From: an uncultured Prevotella sp.
Lineage (GTDB): Bacteria; Bacteroidota; Bacteroidia; Bacteroidales; Bacteroidaceae
Assembly: GCA_900316565.1 (NCBI GenBank)
Contig: ONDK01000003.1
Span: 17,713 to 81,712, forward strand
Length of the DNA stretch: 64,000 bases
Reading direction: 5' to 3'
Numbering within the stretch: position 1 is the stretch's first letter; every line of letters begins with the position of its first letter. The position numbers and the translations under genes are program-made. Below the pieces are notes generated by a model. That model had not been told where the DNA came from. It did not search any database and worked only from the letters and a program-made list of their open reading frames with translations. Of this stretch, positions 27,301 to 36,432 are shown one piece after another.

Positions 27301-28777
27301 AGGGAGCGTCGGCGGTGCAAGCGATATTTGCAAAATCCTGTATTTTATAGTCGAGGTTGTTAGCGAAAGTCTGAAGGAATGTGCCGCAACCGGAGGAACA
27401 TGCTTCGTTGAGTTCCATACGAACGACAACACCGTTGTCGACGAATATCGCTTTCATGTCCTGTCCACCGATGTCAAGTATGAACGTCACATCAGGCATC
27501 AGACTACGTGCCGCCTGGTAGTGTGCCATTGTTTCGATGATGCCTTCATCGAGGTTAAAAGCTTTCTTTATCAACTCCTCACCGTAACCGGTTGAGCAGC
27601 TGCCGATGATTTCGAGAGATGTATTATTATCTTCCGCTATCTTCTTTAGTTTCTTCAGTCCTTTCTTCACAGCACCAATGGGGTTTCCAAGGTTCATGGA
27701 GTAGTCGGCAAAGACGACTTTCCCATCTTCGCGTGAAGCAATAATCTTTGTCGTCGTGGAGCCTGAGTCGATACCGATGAATATCTTCTCGGTACTGTTC
27801 TTACTCATCTCCGCCATTGGCATGGCATACTGAAGCTTCTCTTCTCGCCATTGCTGGTGTTCTTCTTCGCTTTTAAATAGTGGCTTCAGCTCACTGTGCC
27901 AGTTCAGGGTCTTGTTCGTGTTTAGTCGTTTACGGAGCTCTGAAAGGAGCAGGGATGCTGATTTCTTGTCGTCAGCTTCCTTATTTTGGATTTGTCCAGC
28001 CCTTATTGCGCATCCCATTGCCGGAATGAGATTACTGTGGCCGTTGACGATGAAATCTTTGTCAATGTCAAGCCCAAGGTAATCGGCAAATGCTTTTCTA
28101 AGTGCCGGCATAAAGGTCAGGGGACCACCACAGAGCAGTATTGGCGGTTCATAGTCGCAACCATGACTCAACGTTGTTACGGTCTGGACAGCGATGGAAT
28201 GAAAGATGCTTGCAGCGATGTCAGCCTCGGGAATGTTTCTCGACATGAGGTTCTGGATATCTGTCTTGGCGAAGACCCCACAGCGGGCGGCCATGGGATA
28301 TACGTGCGTGGCCTTCATGGCAAGGTCGTTCATGGTACCGTTGTCTACGCCCATAAGCACAGCCATCTGGTCAAGGAAGGCACCGGTGCCGCCGGCACAG
28401 TTGCCGTTCATACGAAGCTCTGTCTGTTTCCCGTTGAAAAAGACCACCTTGGCGTCTTCTCCACCAATGTCGATGAGGGCTTTTGCCTCTGGATGAATGG
28501 TCCGGGCATAGACCGTTGATGCAACAACTTCCTGGACGAACTCCGCTTTGAGCTCGTCGGCGGTGGCCATACCGACACTTCCAGTTACACAGATGCTTAC
28601 CGGAATGTCGCCAAACTGATTGTATATCTCATTGAAGTACCTGTTTACTAATTCACCCACCTTAGCGTGGTGGCGCTCGTAGCGCGAATAGACAAGTGTG
28701 TTGTCCTCATCGAAAACAGCTATCTTTGCGGTTGTCGAACCTACGTCCAGTCCTATTTTAAAGTTTTTTCCCATCAT
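24341..28777 (-). CDS. Giant acyl-CoA dehydratase activase-like protein (two BcrAD/BadFG domains + DUF2229 + HgdB-like region)
   Basis: 1478 aa, no signal peptide. Domain 1 is an ASKHA ATPase with GLDVGSTTAKIAVFD (residues 9-23) and NGNCAGGTGAFLDQM (about 124). Domain 2 repeats it with GIDSGSTTTKIIA (about 331) and NEACSSGCGTFLQTFA (about 453), where the Cys residues would hold the bridging [4Fe-4S] cluster of 2-hydroxyglutaryl-CoA dehydratase activators. Next come a Cys-rich segment CKGCENHCYVSQ (about 629) and a DUF2229-like domain starting GIPRALGMYEEYPFWHTLF (about 718). A C-terminal part resembles the dehydratase beta subunit (LLAGRPYHSDPLIQH, about 929; QTGGQCRATNYTALI, about 1160). It probably couples ATP hydrolysis to low-potential electron transfer; the substrate is unknown. 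Monocistronic. Confidence 0.85.
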   Translation of the reverse strand: MMGKNFKIGLDVGSTTAKIAVFDEDNTLVYSRYERHHAKVGELVNRYFNEIYNQFGDIPVSICVTGSVGMATADELKAEFVQEVVASTVYARTIHPEAKALIDIGGEDAKVVFFNGKQTELRMNGNCAGGTGAFLDQMAVLMGVDNGTMNDLAMKATHVYPMAARCGVFAKTDIQNLMSRNIPEADIAASIFHSIAVQTVTTLSHGCDYEPPILLCGGPLTFMPALRKAFADYLGLDIDKDFIVNGHSNLIPAMGCAIRAGQIQNKEADDKKSASLLLSELRKRLNTNKTLNWHSELKPLFKSEEEHQQWREEKLQYAMPMAEMSKNSTEKIFIGIDSGSTTTKIIASREDGKVVFADYSMNLGNPIGAVKKGLKKLKKIAEDNNTSLEIIGSCSTGYGEELIKKAFNLDEGIIETMAHYQAARSLMPDVTFILDIGGQDMKAIFVDNGVVVRMELNEACSSGCGTFLQTFANNLDYKIQDFANIACTADAPCDLGTRCTVFMNSKVKQVMREGASVADISAGLSYSVVKNCLYKVLKLRGNDDLGKNIVVQGGTMRNDSVVRAFELLTGHSVARSDMPELMGAYGCALHAINEARNTNTIKGGSSSSNSKTVQHIEDLLAGAVYTTRQLQCKGCENHCYVSQYKFAGGNRFYSGNKCERVFNNYGKNHVTGENAYTYKYKLLFDRSEDTDNDNYNGSPNMDTNSTSHDSGSNVTIGIPRALGMYEEYPFWHTLFTSCGFHVILSSPSTYHNYESQLRSVMSDNICFPAKLVHSHIAELDRKLTALRNVNVADANGYNPAAQGETHDSSSPNNIGCITRIFFPYVVYEHKDDKRTDGSFNCPIVSAYSDVVRSSMSLKTQMDSPVINFANDKLLWKQIRTYLKTLGVNKSIARVAYMRALANQRVFENKIKSINEHILVKSRKEGKLTILLAGRPYHSDPLIQHKLSDMIAGLGVNVITDDIVRDEYDTGRGDTYLVEQWAYANRIIKAGQWAAEQPNDVHFVEMTSFGCGPDAFIQDEVKDILQRHGKPYTLLKIDDVSNVGSLKLRVRSLVDSLKINNRRGKEKEFEKTKAFTKADRHRKILAPFFTEFLSPLLPPLLKLAGYDIEILPPSNADSAQEGLAYANNEVCYPATLIVGDMVKALKSGKYDTDNTALVMTQTGGQCRATNYTALIKRAMIANGFKNVPLIALGVTTNGENNEQDGFEYPWLKLSTITTNTLLFSDVMSKLYYATIVRETVPGISKKLKAKYLHLACDHIADNDSKGLVALAHKAAEEFGSYAAKKECPKVGIVGEIFLKFNYYSHQYIEEKLISKGVEVVPPLISPFFLQEFVNVEEQKRLCLSDSSVPDFVMHTLYALIARWEKKYNKACSGFDYWRPFTNIYDEAKDAKNIVSMAAQFGEGWLLPGEVSELYQEGVRNVVSLQPFGCIANHIISKGIEKKLHMLYPELNFLSLDFDSGVSEVNVYNRLLLFLDNLSA

Positions 28778-28809
28778 GTTCAGTATTCCTTTCTCACGAC
28801 TTTGAAATG

Positions 28810-28817
28810 CAAAATTA
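28810..28817 (-). promoter_or_regulatory. Possible -7 box for the giant activase gene
   Basis: TAATTTTG on the minus strand, 33 nt before the first ATG. No convincing -33 TTTG is seen at the proper spacing, so this is tentative. Confidence 0.45.
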
Positions 28818-28895
28818 ATAACAATTTAGCAGAAAATATAATTTTCAGTCGGAAAAGCGATGGGACCTGGTATCATTTTAAACTGATGAAAAAAG

Positions 28896-28930
28896 AAAAA
28901 GGTGGGGCAGCCTCACGGCAATCCCACCTC
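28896..28930 (-). terminator. Terminator of the efflux-LpxA-like operon
   Basis: On the minus strand AGGTGGG pairs with CCCACCT, with inner GCC/GGC, followed by TTTTTC. It lies about 60 nt beyond the LpxA-like stop codon. Confidence 0.85.
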
Positions 28931-28990
28931 AATACGAGTAAATTTAAAGGTATGAATTTACTGAATATATATTAATTTCTTTACCTTCGT

Positions 28991-29776
28991 TTATGACAGT
29001 TTTGTTACGATGCCAGCCTTTGTCGTAGAGAGAAAATCCACTATCTTACGTATCTGTGGTCCATCGGGTACCTGCTGTTTTATCTGCAGTGTTGCATCGA
29101 AAGCTGACGTCTGTCCACGGAAAAGTAAACGATAGGCATTGGCGATATGCTTCAAGACCTTGTCGTCGGCACCTAAGAGACGGCCGAGAGTTGTATTCAC
29201 TCCACCGTACTTCAGAGGGTTACCACCGAATATGGCATAAGGCGGAACATCCTTGGAAAAAGTGGTGCCGGCTTGCAGCATAGCACATTCACCTACACGT
29301 GTACCGGCGTTTTCAATAACACCTGTAGAGAAGATAACATTACGGTGAATCTCGCAGTTTCCGGCAATCTTTGTGCCGTAGCCGAAGACACAGTAATCTG
29401 ATATTTTCGTGTCATGGGATATGTGCACACCCTCCATAAGGAAGTTCTTATCACCGATTACAGTCTGTCCGTCAGAGTGTGTGGCACGGTTAATGACAAC
29501 ATTCTCGCGGATTGTGTTGTTGTTTCCGAGGATACATGCGCTGGGCTCTCCGTGGAACTCGAAATCCTGGGGAAGAGCAGCGATGACAGTGCCTTGGTGT
29601 ATCTTGTTGCCATTGCCCATGCGTGTACCGTTGAGAATGCTCACATAAGGATATATGATGCAGTTGTCACCGATGACTACATCGTCCTCAATGTAAGCGA
29701 ACGGATATATCTTGCAACCGTCTCCTATCTTAGCGTTGGGGGAGACTGATGCTTTAGGACTTATTTCACTTGCCAT
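28991..29776 (-). CDS. LpxA-family hexapeptide acyltransferase (LpxA or close paralogue)
   Basis: 261 aa. Residues 5-190 are hexapeptide repeats of a left-handed beta-helix (SPNAKIGDGCKIYPFAYIEDDVVIGDN...). LpxA-specific blocks include QGTVIAALPQDFEFHGE, INRATHSDGQTVIGD and HISHDTKI, whose His matches catalytic His125 of E. coli LpxA. KDVPPYAIFGGNPLKYGGVN then leads into the helical C-terminus. LpxA transfers a 3-hydroxyacyl chain from ACP to UDP-GlcNAc, the first step of lipid A synthesis. Caution: the Gly/His-rich block of LpxA after the active site (GGMTAVHQF in E. coli) reads STGVIENAGT here, and lpxC/fabZ are not adjacent, so it may be a paralogue. Last gene of the efflux operon, 17 nt after the outer-membrane channel gene. 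Confidence 0.8.
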   Translation of the reverse strand: MASEISPKASVSPNAKIGDGCKIYPFAYIEDDVVIGDNCIIYPYVSILNGTRMGNGNKIHQGTVIAALPQDFEFHGEPSACILGNNNTIRENVVINRATHSDGQTVIGDKNFLMEGVHISHDTKISDYCVFGYGTKIAGNCEIHRNVIFSTGVIENAGTRVGECAMLQAGTTFSKDVPPYAIFGGNPLKYGGVNTTLGRLLGADDKVLKHIANAYRLLFRGQTSAFDATLQIKQQVPDGPQIRKIVDFLSTTKAGIVTKLS

Positions 29777-29793
29777 AGTATTTCTTCGTTTAA

Positions 29794-31197
29794 TTAGTTT
29801 CTACCTCCGCCAAGAGCATAGTAGAGATTTACTACTGACTGCATCTTGGAGAACTGGTCTTGGACTTGGGAAATCTGCGCGTTGAGAAGATTCTGCTCTG
29901 CAGTAATGACCTCAAGGTATGTACTTGAGCTCTGCTTGTACAGCATCTGTGTCTGCTCAACGTTCTTCTTAAGCACTTCTATCTGCTGGCGTTCCAACTT
30001 GTCGTTGGCATCGGCAGTGTTGTAAGATACCAATGCGTTGCTGACTTCAGAACCGGCAGCGAGCACACTCTGTTGCCATGTGTTCAGGGCCTGCTGATAC
30101 TGGTCCTTGGAAACACGGAGCTGGGCGCGAAGCTTACCCTGCTGGAAGATTGGCTGTACAAGAGAACCAACAGCATTGAGTAGAAGCTTACCCGGATTGA
30201 CCATGCCGTTGTTATTGCTCCAACCACCTGTTCCGGTGATGGTCAATTGTGGATAGAACTGAGAACGGGCACTCTCGATACCATAGAAGCAAGATGCCAG
30301 CGCCATTTCGTTTGCGTGGACATCGGGTCGGTTGTCGAGGATGCTGGCATCAACGCCGCCTGAAAAACTTGATGGCAGTTTCTGGTCTTCAAGCTTTCCA
30401 CGTGCTATAGCGTGAGCAGGCTCTCCAAGAAGAAGGCTTAATGAGTTCTCAGCCTCACGGATGGACTGTTTAAGAGTGTTGCTTTGTGTGAGAACGCTGT
30501 AATAAGCGGCCTCAGCACTCTGCACACTTGTGGAACGTGCTGAGCCATACTCCATCTGAAGCTTCATCATATCCCATGTGTCTTTAGTCAAATTTTGCAT
30601 GTCGGAGACAATTTCCATCTGACGGTCAAGGCTCAGAAGGGTATAGTAGAGATTGGCAACGTTACAGATGAGTTGGGTTTTCACGGCCGTCTGGTAGTCC
30701 TGACTCTGAAGCAGTGCTGCCTGAGCAGCACGCTTCTGTGCCTTGATGTTTCCCCAGAGGTCAATGTTCCATCGTGCAACGATAGGAAGGGTATAAGACT
30801 TTACTGTCTCGGAATGGGTTCCGAAGTGTGTGAGTGTTCCCTCCGGAGTGAATGCAACTGTCGGCAGGAAGGATAGCTTGGCGGAACTGAGCTGTGCTTC
30901 AGCCATGTCAACGTTGAGTATGGCATTCTGAAGGTTGGTGTTGTTCTCTAGGGCCTTCGAGATAAGTGTCTGCAGCTGTGGATCTGTAAATACCTCGCGC
31001 CATGGCAGATTGCCAAAGTCGTTGTTGCCTTCAAGAATTGCGTTGTCGTTTACCGGGTCACGGACTATGCCCTGAGTCGTAATGCTGTCAGGACGCTCGT
31101 ATTTCCCGTAGAGCGAATCGCTCCACTTCTTGACACTCCCGCAACTGCTCAGGGCGAGCAGTGCGAGGGCCAATATTGTAATATTTCTACTTTTCAT
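29794..31197 (-). CDS. Outer-membrane efflux channel (TolC/OprM, NodT family lipoprotein)
   Basis: 467 aa. MKSRNITILALALLALSSC is a lipoprotein signal (LSSC lipobox). The mature part has the two OEP repeats: LPWREVFTDPQLQTLISKALENN (about 60-80), NLQNAILNVDMAEAQLSSAKLSFLP, then the long alpha-helical barrel stretches and ILDNRPDVHANEMALASCFYGIESARSQFYP (about 285-315), a typical NodT-family block. It forms the trimeric outer-membrane exit duct for the RND pump encoded 4 nt upstream. Confidence 0.94.
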   Translation of the reverse strand: MKSRNITILALALLALSSCGSVKKWSDSLYGKYERPDSITTQGIVRDPVNDNAILEGNNDFGNLPWREVFTDPQLQTLISKALENNTNLQNAILNVDMAEAQLSSAKLSFLPTVAFTPEGTLTHFGTHSETVKSYTLPIVARWNIDLWGNIKAQKRAAQAALLQSQDYQTAVKTQLICNVANLYYTLLSLDRQMEIVSDMQNLTKDTWDMMKLQMEYGSARSTSVQSAEAAYYSVLTQSNTLKQSIREAENSLSLLLGEPAHAIARGKLEDQKLPSSFSGGVDASILDNRPDVHANEMALASCFYGIESARSQFYPQLTITGTGGWSNNNGMVNPGKLLLNAVGSLVQPIFQQGKLRAQLRVSKDQYQQALNTWQQSVLAAGSEVSNALVSYNTADANDKLERQQIEVLKKNVEQTQMLYKQSSSTYLEVITAEQNLLNAQISQVQDQFSKMQSVVNLYYALGGGRN

Positions 31198-31201
31198 AAT
31201 T

Positions 31202-34200
31202 TTAATCCTCCTTTGAAACTATGCCTTTTGCCTCAAGTACTTTCTTTGGAATGTACTGAGCGAGTTCGCGTTCAACGCCTTTGTTCTCCTCATCGTCGAA
31301 CTTCATAGGACGTATCTTCTCTTGCAGGTGCTGGAAGAAGGCGAACAGAGCCGGAACGACGAAGATCTGACATAATGTACCAATGAGCATACCTCCTACA
31401 GCTGCTGCACCTAGAGTCTGGTTGCCGTTACGCCCTACACCGGATGCGAACATCAGAGGCAGCAGACCGATAATCATGGCCAGTGATGTCATTAGGATAG
31501 CACGCAGACGGGCTGCCGAACCAAGTATTGCAGCGTAGCGTATAGCCATACCTGTCTGACGACGCTCAAGAGCGTACTGTACGATGAGGATGGCGTTCTT
31601 TGACAGCAGACCGATAAGCATGATAAGAGAAATCTGCATGTAGATGTCGTTAGAGTGACCGAAGATGTCAGTGAACAGGAATGCTCCTGCAAGTCCGAAC
31701 GGCAGTGAGAATATTACTGCCAGCGGCAGCAGATAACTCTCATACTGTGCACTCAGGATCAGGTAGACGAAAACCATACAGAGGACAAAGATAAGTGCCG
31801 TGGAGTTGCTTGACTCCTGCTCTGAACGGGTCAGACCGGAGAACTCATAACCATAACCTGTAGGAAGGGTCTTGTCTGCCACCTCTTGTACTGCCTTGAT
31901 GGCATCACCGGATGAATATCCGTCAGCTGCTGAGGCATTGACCGTGATGGATGTGAAGAGGTTGAAGCGAGCTATATTCGACGGGCCATAGACGCGGCGG
32001 AGGGTTACAAACTCTCCTACAGGAGACATGCCGTTGCTCGTTCTTACATATATATTATTTAAACCGTTCTCATTCATACGGCTTTCCACATTACCCTGTA
32101 TCATCACACGGTAGAGCTTACCATAAGCATTGTAGTTACTTGCATAGAGTCCGCCGTAGTATCCCTGCATTGCACCTAAGATGGCAGCAGGTGATGTTCC
32201 TGCCTGCTTAGCTTTAGCTACGTCGACATCCACCATGTACTGAGGGTAGTTCGGGTTGTATGATGTCATGGCGTTGGCAATCTCCGGACGTGCGTTCAAC
32301 GCCTTCAGATAATCCTGCGCAACCTGGAAGAATTTGTTAAGATCACCGCCCGTTTTGTCCTGAAGTGAGAATGTCAGACCGTTGGTAACAGAGAAGCCAG
32401 GAACCATTGGCGGAGCAAATGCAAGAATCTGTGCACCTTTGAGAGTCGAGGTCTGCTTGTATATCATACCCAAGACAGAAGTGGATGTAGTCGGGTCGAC
32501 GAACAGTCCAGCGATGCCTGCTCCTGTGAACACACTCTTGACGCGATCCCACAGACCATATTCACGCTCTGCGAATGGTTTGAGCTTGATAATGAATGTT
32601 GCCTGGTCAGAACCTTGGCCGGCTATGAAGTTGTAACCTACAATTTGCTCGCGGCGCTCGATATACGGGTTGGAGGCAAGCATTGCGTCAACCTTGTCTG
32701 CTACCTTCTGCGTCTCCTCCTGAGATGTGCCTGGAGGTGTTGACATTGTTGCGAACAGTGTACCTGTATCCTCATCAGGAACAAGTCCTGTGCGTGTCGT
32801 TGACATCAATACCGCAAGGCCGATGATACCAATTATTACTGCCAAGGCTGGAATGACCGGACGATTGATAATCTTCTCTACTCCTTTGCGGTACTTGTTC
32901 TGTACCTTTTCATACTGTACGTTGAAGCCATCATGGAAGCGGTCTATGAAACTCTTCTTTTTCCCTCCTTCCTCTCCATTCTTTGGTTTCAGGAATGCTG
33001 CACAAAGGGCAGGGGAGAGGGTCAAGGCGTTGACAGCGGAGATGACGATGGACACAGCCATCGTAACACCGAACTCGCGATAGAAGGTTCCTGATGTGCC
33101 ACCAATGAACGACACAGGTACGAACACTGCCGACATCACAAGTGTAATGGATATGATGGCACCTGAAATCTCGTTCATGGCGTCTATGGCTGCCGTCTGT
33201 GCAGATTTATAACCTTGGTCAAGTTTGGCATGGACAGCCTCAACGACCACGATGGCATCATCGACCACGATAGCAATAGCCAGCAACAATGCCGACAACG
33301 TCAGCAGGTTTATCGAGAAACCAAATATCCACAGGAAGAGGAATGTACCTATCAATGCCACAGGAACGGCAATCATAGGGATGAGAGTTGAACGGAAATC
33401 CTGAAGGAATATGTACACTACGAAGAACACCAGAAGCAAGGTGATGATAAGTGTGCGTACAACCTCATGGATTGATGCGAACAAGAACTCTGTAACATCC
33501 TGCTCAATGGTATACTTCATCCCTGGGGGCATACTCTTCTGTGCCTCTGCAAGGGCTGCCTTAACGTCTGTCGCAATCTCTGTAGCATTAGAGCCGGCAA
33601 TCTGTTGGACCATACCCATTACGGCTTGCTTGCCATTGTTCTTCAGGAATACGTTGTACATCAATTGACCCTGCTCAACTCTTGCCACATCACGCAGATG
33701 AAGTGTCTGTCCGTTGAGGTCGCTCTTAATGACGATATTGCCATATTCCTCCGGGGTCTTGAGTCGTCCTTTGTATCGCATGACATATTCGTAGCTCATG
33801 TCGGAGTTTTCACCGAATGAGCCAGGGGCAGCCTCGATGTTCTGTTCTGCAAGGGCTGCAGAGATGTCGGACGGTACCAAACCATAGGTTTTCATCTTTG
33901 CCGGGTCAAGCCAAATACGCATAGAGTAGTCTGATGTGGAAGGACTCTGCACATCACCCACACCATTGATACGCTTAAGCATCGGCACGATGTTGATGTT
34001 GTTATAGTTGGTAAGGAACTTGCCGTCATAACGTCCGTCGTCCGTTGTCAGTGAGTACATGATAACGTTGGACGTCTGACGCTTTGACACCGTAACACCA
34101 ACACGGGTTACCTCGGCAGGCAGCAGGGCTTGTGCCTGCGATACACGGTTCTGTACGTTGACAGCTGCCATGTCCGGGTCGGCGCCTTGCTTGAAGTATA

Positions 34201-34477
34201 CGGTTATCATTGCCATACCTGAGTTGGTGGCTGTAGAGGTCATGTACGTCATGTTCTCTACACCGTTGATACTTTCCTCAAGTGGCGTAATGACAGAATT
34301 CAACACCGTCTGTGCGTCTGCACCTGTGTACGATGTAGACACCATAATAGTTGGTGGTGCTATGTCAGGATACTGTTCAATAGGAAGGCTCACAAGTCCT
34401 ATCGTACCAAGCAGCACGAAGAATATGGAGATAACCGTTGAAAGTACCGGTCGTTTTATGAATCTTGAAAATGACAT
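31202..34477 (-). CDS. RND multidrug efflux inner-membrane transporter (AcrB/HAE1 family)
   Basis: 1091 aa. Twelve membrane helices and two large periplasmic loops in the AcrB order. FSRFIKRPVLSTVISIFFVLLGTIGLVSLPIEQYPDIAPP is the N-terminal helix 1 region. LLAIAIVVDDAIVVVEAVHA (about 400) carries the paired Asp residues of the proton relay, and IMLIGLLSKNAILIVQYA (about 985) the matching Lys. The pump uses the proton gradient to export drugs, bile salts or other amphiphiles. The C-terminal tail is longer than in AcrB by a charged segment. It lies between the adaptor (127 nt upstream) and the channel (4 nt downstream). Confidence 0.95.
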   Translation of the reverse strand: MSFSRFIKRPVLSTVISIFFVLLGTIGLVSLPIEQYPDIAPPTIMVSTSYTGADAQTVLNSVITPLEESINGVENMTYMTSTATNSGMAMITVYFKQGADPDMAAVNVQNRVSQAQALLPAEVTRVGVTVSKRQTSNVIMYSLTTDDGRYDGKFLTNYNNINIVPMLKRINGVGDVQSPSTSDYSMRIWLDPAKMKTYGLVPSDISAALAEQNIEAAPGSFGENSDMSYEYVMRYKGRLKTPEEYGNIVIKSDLNGQTLHLRDVARVEQGQLMYNVFLKNNGKQAVMGMVQQIAGSNATEIATDVKAALAEAQKSMPPGMKYTIEQDVTEFLFASIHEVVRTLIITLLLVFFVVYIFLQDFRSTLIPMIAVPVALIGTFLFLWIFGFSINLLTLSALLLAIAIVVDDAIVVVEAVHAKLDQGYKSAQTAAIDAMNEISGAIISITLVMSAVFVPVSFIGGTSGTFYREFGVTMAVSIVISAVNALTLSPALCAAFLKPKNGEEGGKKKSFIDRFHDGFNVQYEKVQNKYRKGVEKIINRPVIPALAVIIGIIGLAVLMSTTRTGLVPDEDTGTLFATMSTPPGTSQEETQKVADKVDAMLASNPYIERREQIVGYNFIAGQGSDQATFIIKLKPFAEREYGLWDRVKSVFTGAGIAGLFVDPTTSTSVLGMIYKQTSTLKGAQILAFAPPMVPGFSVTNGLTFSLQDKTGGDLNKFFQVAQDYLKALNARPEIANAMTSYNPNYPQYMVDVDVAKAKQAGTSPAAILGAMQGYYGGLYASNYNAYGKLYRVMIQGNVESRMNENGLNNIYVRTSNGMSPVGEFVTLRRVYGPSNIARFNLFTSITVNASAADGYSSGDAIKAVQEVADKTLPTGYGYEFSGLTRSEQESSNSTALIFVLCMVFVYLILSAQYESYLLPLAVIFSLPFGLAGAFLFTDIFGHSNDIYMQISLIMLIGLLSKNAILIVQYALERRQTGMAIRYAAILGSAARLRAILMTSLAMIIGLLPLMFASGVGRNGNQTLGAAAVGGMLIGTLCQIFVVPALFAFFQHLQEKIRPMKFDDEENKGVERELAQYIPKKVLEAKGIVSKED

Positions 34478-34604
34478 ATTCTCTGTTAAGTATTAAGTTT
34501 TTTGTTTATAAGTCTTTTACGACTAAGGCTCTTCTGTACATAAGTTCCATGAACGCAACATAATAAGCCATAAGAACTTACTTATCCAAGAACCACAGGG
34601 CAAC

Positions 34605-35903
34605 TTATTTGTCGTCGTCCTTTCCTGTCATTGCGTCAATGAAGCCTCCTGCTGAACTCTGCTTTCCGCCGAGCTTTTCAGCCTTTTTGATATCCTCGTT
34701 GTACTGTGCTTCTGTAACGGCTTTTATCTCAGCACCATCCTGAAGGCTTGACAGTCCTTGAGAGACAATCTTCTCACCCATCTTCAGTCCGCTTGTAACG
34801 ATATAGTTCTTTCCGTCGTTCTGAGGGTTAACTTGTATCTCAGTATAGTGAACCTTGTTGTTGCCGTCTACCTTGTAAACGAAAATCTTATCCTGTACCT
34901 GAGATGTAGCACTCTGTGGTATTACAATGGCATTGTTGTTGCTCTGTGCGACAACGATAGAACCTGAACCGCCACTCTTGAGCAAGTGCTCTGGATTGGC
35001 GAAGCGTGCAATGACACTCACAGTACCAGTAGTGGCATCAATGATACCACTGGCTTTGACAACCGTTCCCTCGTGGTTGTAAATAGAGCCGTCAGCAAGC
35101 TTCAACTGTACTGGTGGAAAGTTCTTGATGGCGTTCTGTATGTTACCGTCCGTACGTGCAAGCTTCAGGATGTTAGACTCCGTCATTGAGAAGTAAACCT
35201 CAACGGTGTTGTTGTCAGAGACAGTTGTTATAGGAGTAGCCGAGGATGGACTGACAAGTGCGCCCACCTTGAAAGGAAGGCTACCCACATAACCGTCGGC
35301 TGGACTCTTGACATAGCAGAAGCTCAGGTTCTCTTTGGCAGTGGCCAACGCAGCCTCTGCCTGTTTTACCGCCGCGCGGGCTGCCTCGACCTGCATACGT
35401 GATGAGTTGAGAGATGCTTCGGCAGTGTGATAGGAGTTTCTCGATGTCTCGAGTTCATAACTTCCTATTACCTTGTTCTGATAGAGTTGTTTGCTGTTGT
35501 TGTAAGTCAGACGTGCAGTATTACACTGTGCCAGAGCTGAGCTGACTCCAGCTTCTGCTGTCTGAACCTGAGCACGGGCTGAGTTTACACCAGCCTCGGC
35601 CTGGCGCACAGCTGCCTGGTAAGTCTCATTGTCGATAACGAAAAGCACCTGACCAGCACTGACGTGTTGACCCTCTTGAACATTAAGTCTTGTGATGAAT
35701 CCCGATACCTTCGGGCGTACTTCGACATCCTGAATACCTTTGATAGTTGCAGGGTAGGTCGTGTTCAGTTGCGCGTTTGATGCGCCGATGGTAATCACAG
35801 GATATTCGTTGCTTGTTGGCAATCCCTGCTGCCCACCACCACAACTGGTAAGTACTGCTGCCGTAAAAAAGGCAGCAAATAACATAGAAACGTGTTTCTT
35901 CAT
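34605..35903 (-). CDS. RND efflux periplasmic adaptor (membrane fusion protein)
   Basis: 432 aa. Lipoprotein signal MKKHVSMLFAAFFTAAVLTSC. Domains run in the usual order: beta-barrel/lipoyl half (IQDVEVRPKVSGFITRLNVQEGQHVSAGQVLF, about 55-87), an Ala/Gln-rich alpha-hairpin (about 90-185), the second lipoyl half (FCYVKSPADGYVGSLPFKVGALVSPSS), a beta-barrel domain and the membrane-proximal C-terminus. It links the RND transporter to the outer-membrane channel. First gene of the operon; no local regulator gene is present. The 127-nt gap to the pump gene contains no visible terminator. Confidence 0.93.
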   Translation of the reverse strand: MKKHVSMLFAAFFTAAVLTSCGGGQQGLPTSNEYPVITIGASNAQLNTTYPATIKGIQDVEVRPKVSGFITRLNVQEGQHVSAGQVLFVIDNETYQAAVRQAEAGVNSARAQVQTAEAGVSSALAQCNTARLTYNNSKQLYQNKVIGSYELETSRNSYHTAEASLNSSRMQVEAARAAVKQAEAALATAKENLSFCYVKSPADGYVGSLPFKVGALVSPSSATPITTVSDNNTVEVYFSMTESNILKLARTDGNIQNAIKNFPPVQLKLADGSIYNHEGTVVKASGIIDATTGTVSVIARFANPEHLLKSGGSGSIVVAQSNNNAIVIPQSATSQVQDKIFVYKVDGNNKVHYTEIQVNPQNDGKNYIVTSGLKMGEKIVSQGLSSLQDGAEIKAVTEAQYNEDIKKAEKLGGKQSSAGGFIDAMTGKDDDK

Positions 35904-36070
35904 ACCTCTATTTATAAATCAATGAATATTTTACTATATTTTACTAGCCTGTCTCCTTTTTATAAGTGGAGAAGTTTACAGGAATTAATTCCTAACTTTA
36001 TTATCTTTTTTTGTCCTTATAAGACTTTTTACATTGAAAACTCAAAAAAGCTTTTTGGTTTTACTGTGTG

Positions 36071-36078
36071 CAAAATTA
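36071..36078 (-). promoter_or_regulatory. Possible -7 box of the efflux operon promoter
   Basis: TAATTTTG on the minus strand; the nearest TTG (36104-36102) is 23 nt upstream, a bit beyond the usual spacing. It would give a leader of about 160 nt, AT-rich. Confidence 0.4.
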
Positions 36079-36432
36079 GTAATTATATTCTTTCTATCTC
36101 ACAATCACCGCTTATATTTAACAAAAATTATGTGGCTTACTGCTATTTGAGACTTTTGTCTCTGATATTTTTACAGTCATTTTAGTTATTGTACGTTGTC
36201 GTCTATTTCAAGAGGTTGATTATCCAGATTTAGCTATAATTGGACTAATTCCTAAAAATAAAAAATGTATCAGCAGACATGAATAATAATGTTTATGAGC
36301 TGGAAGATGTGACATGACCACCCTGACAAATTGAAGAAATGTGTTCCTTTGTTCAAGATTAGTGTAAATATATTTCAACCTTGGTCCTTTTGCGATTTAG
36401 CTTTGCTACATGTTGATAATCAGGGGATTATA

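Noticed and set aside
35892-36185. Plus-strand frame of 97 codons upstream of the efflux operon
   Set aside because: Very AT-rich, begins inside the adaptor gene on the opposite strand and lies over the likely efflux leader; composition (Phe, Ile, Leu, Tyr) fits random AT-rich sequence.
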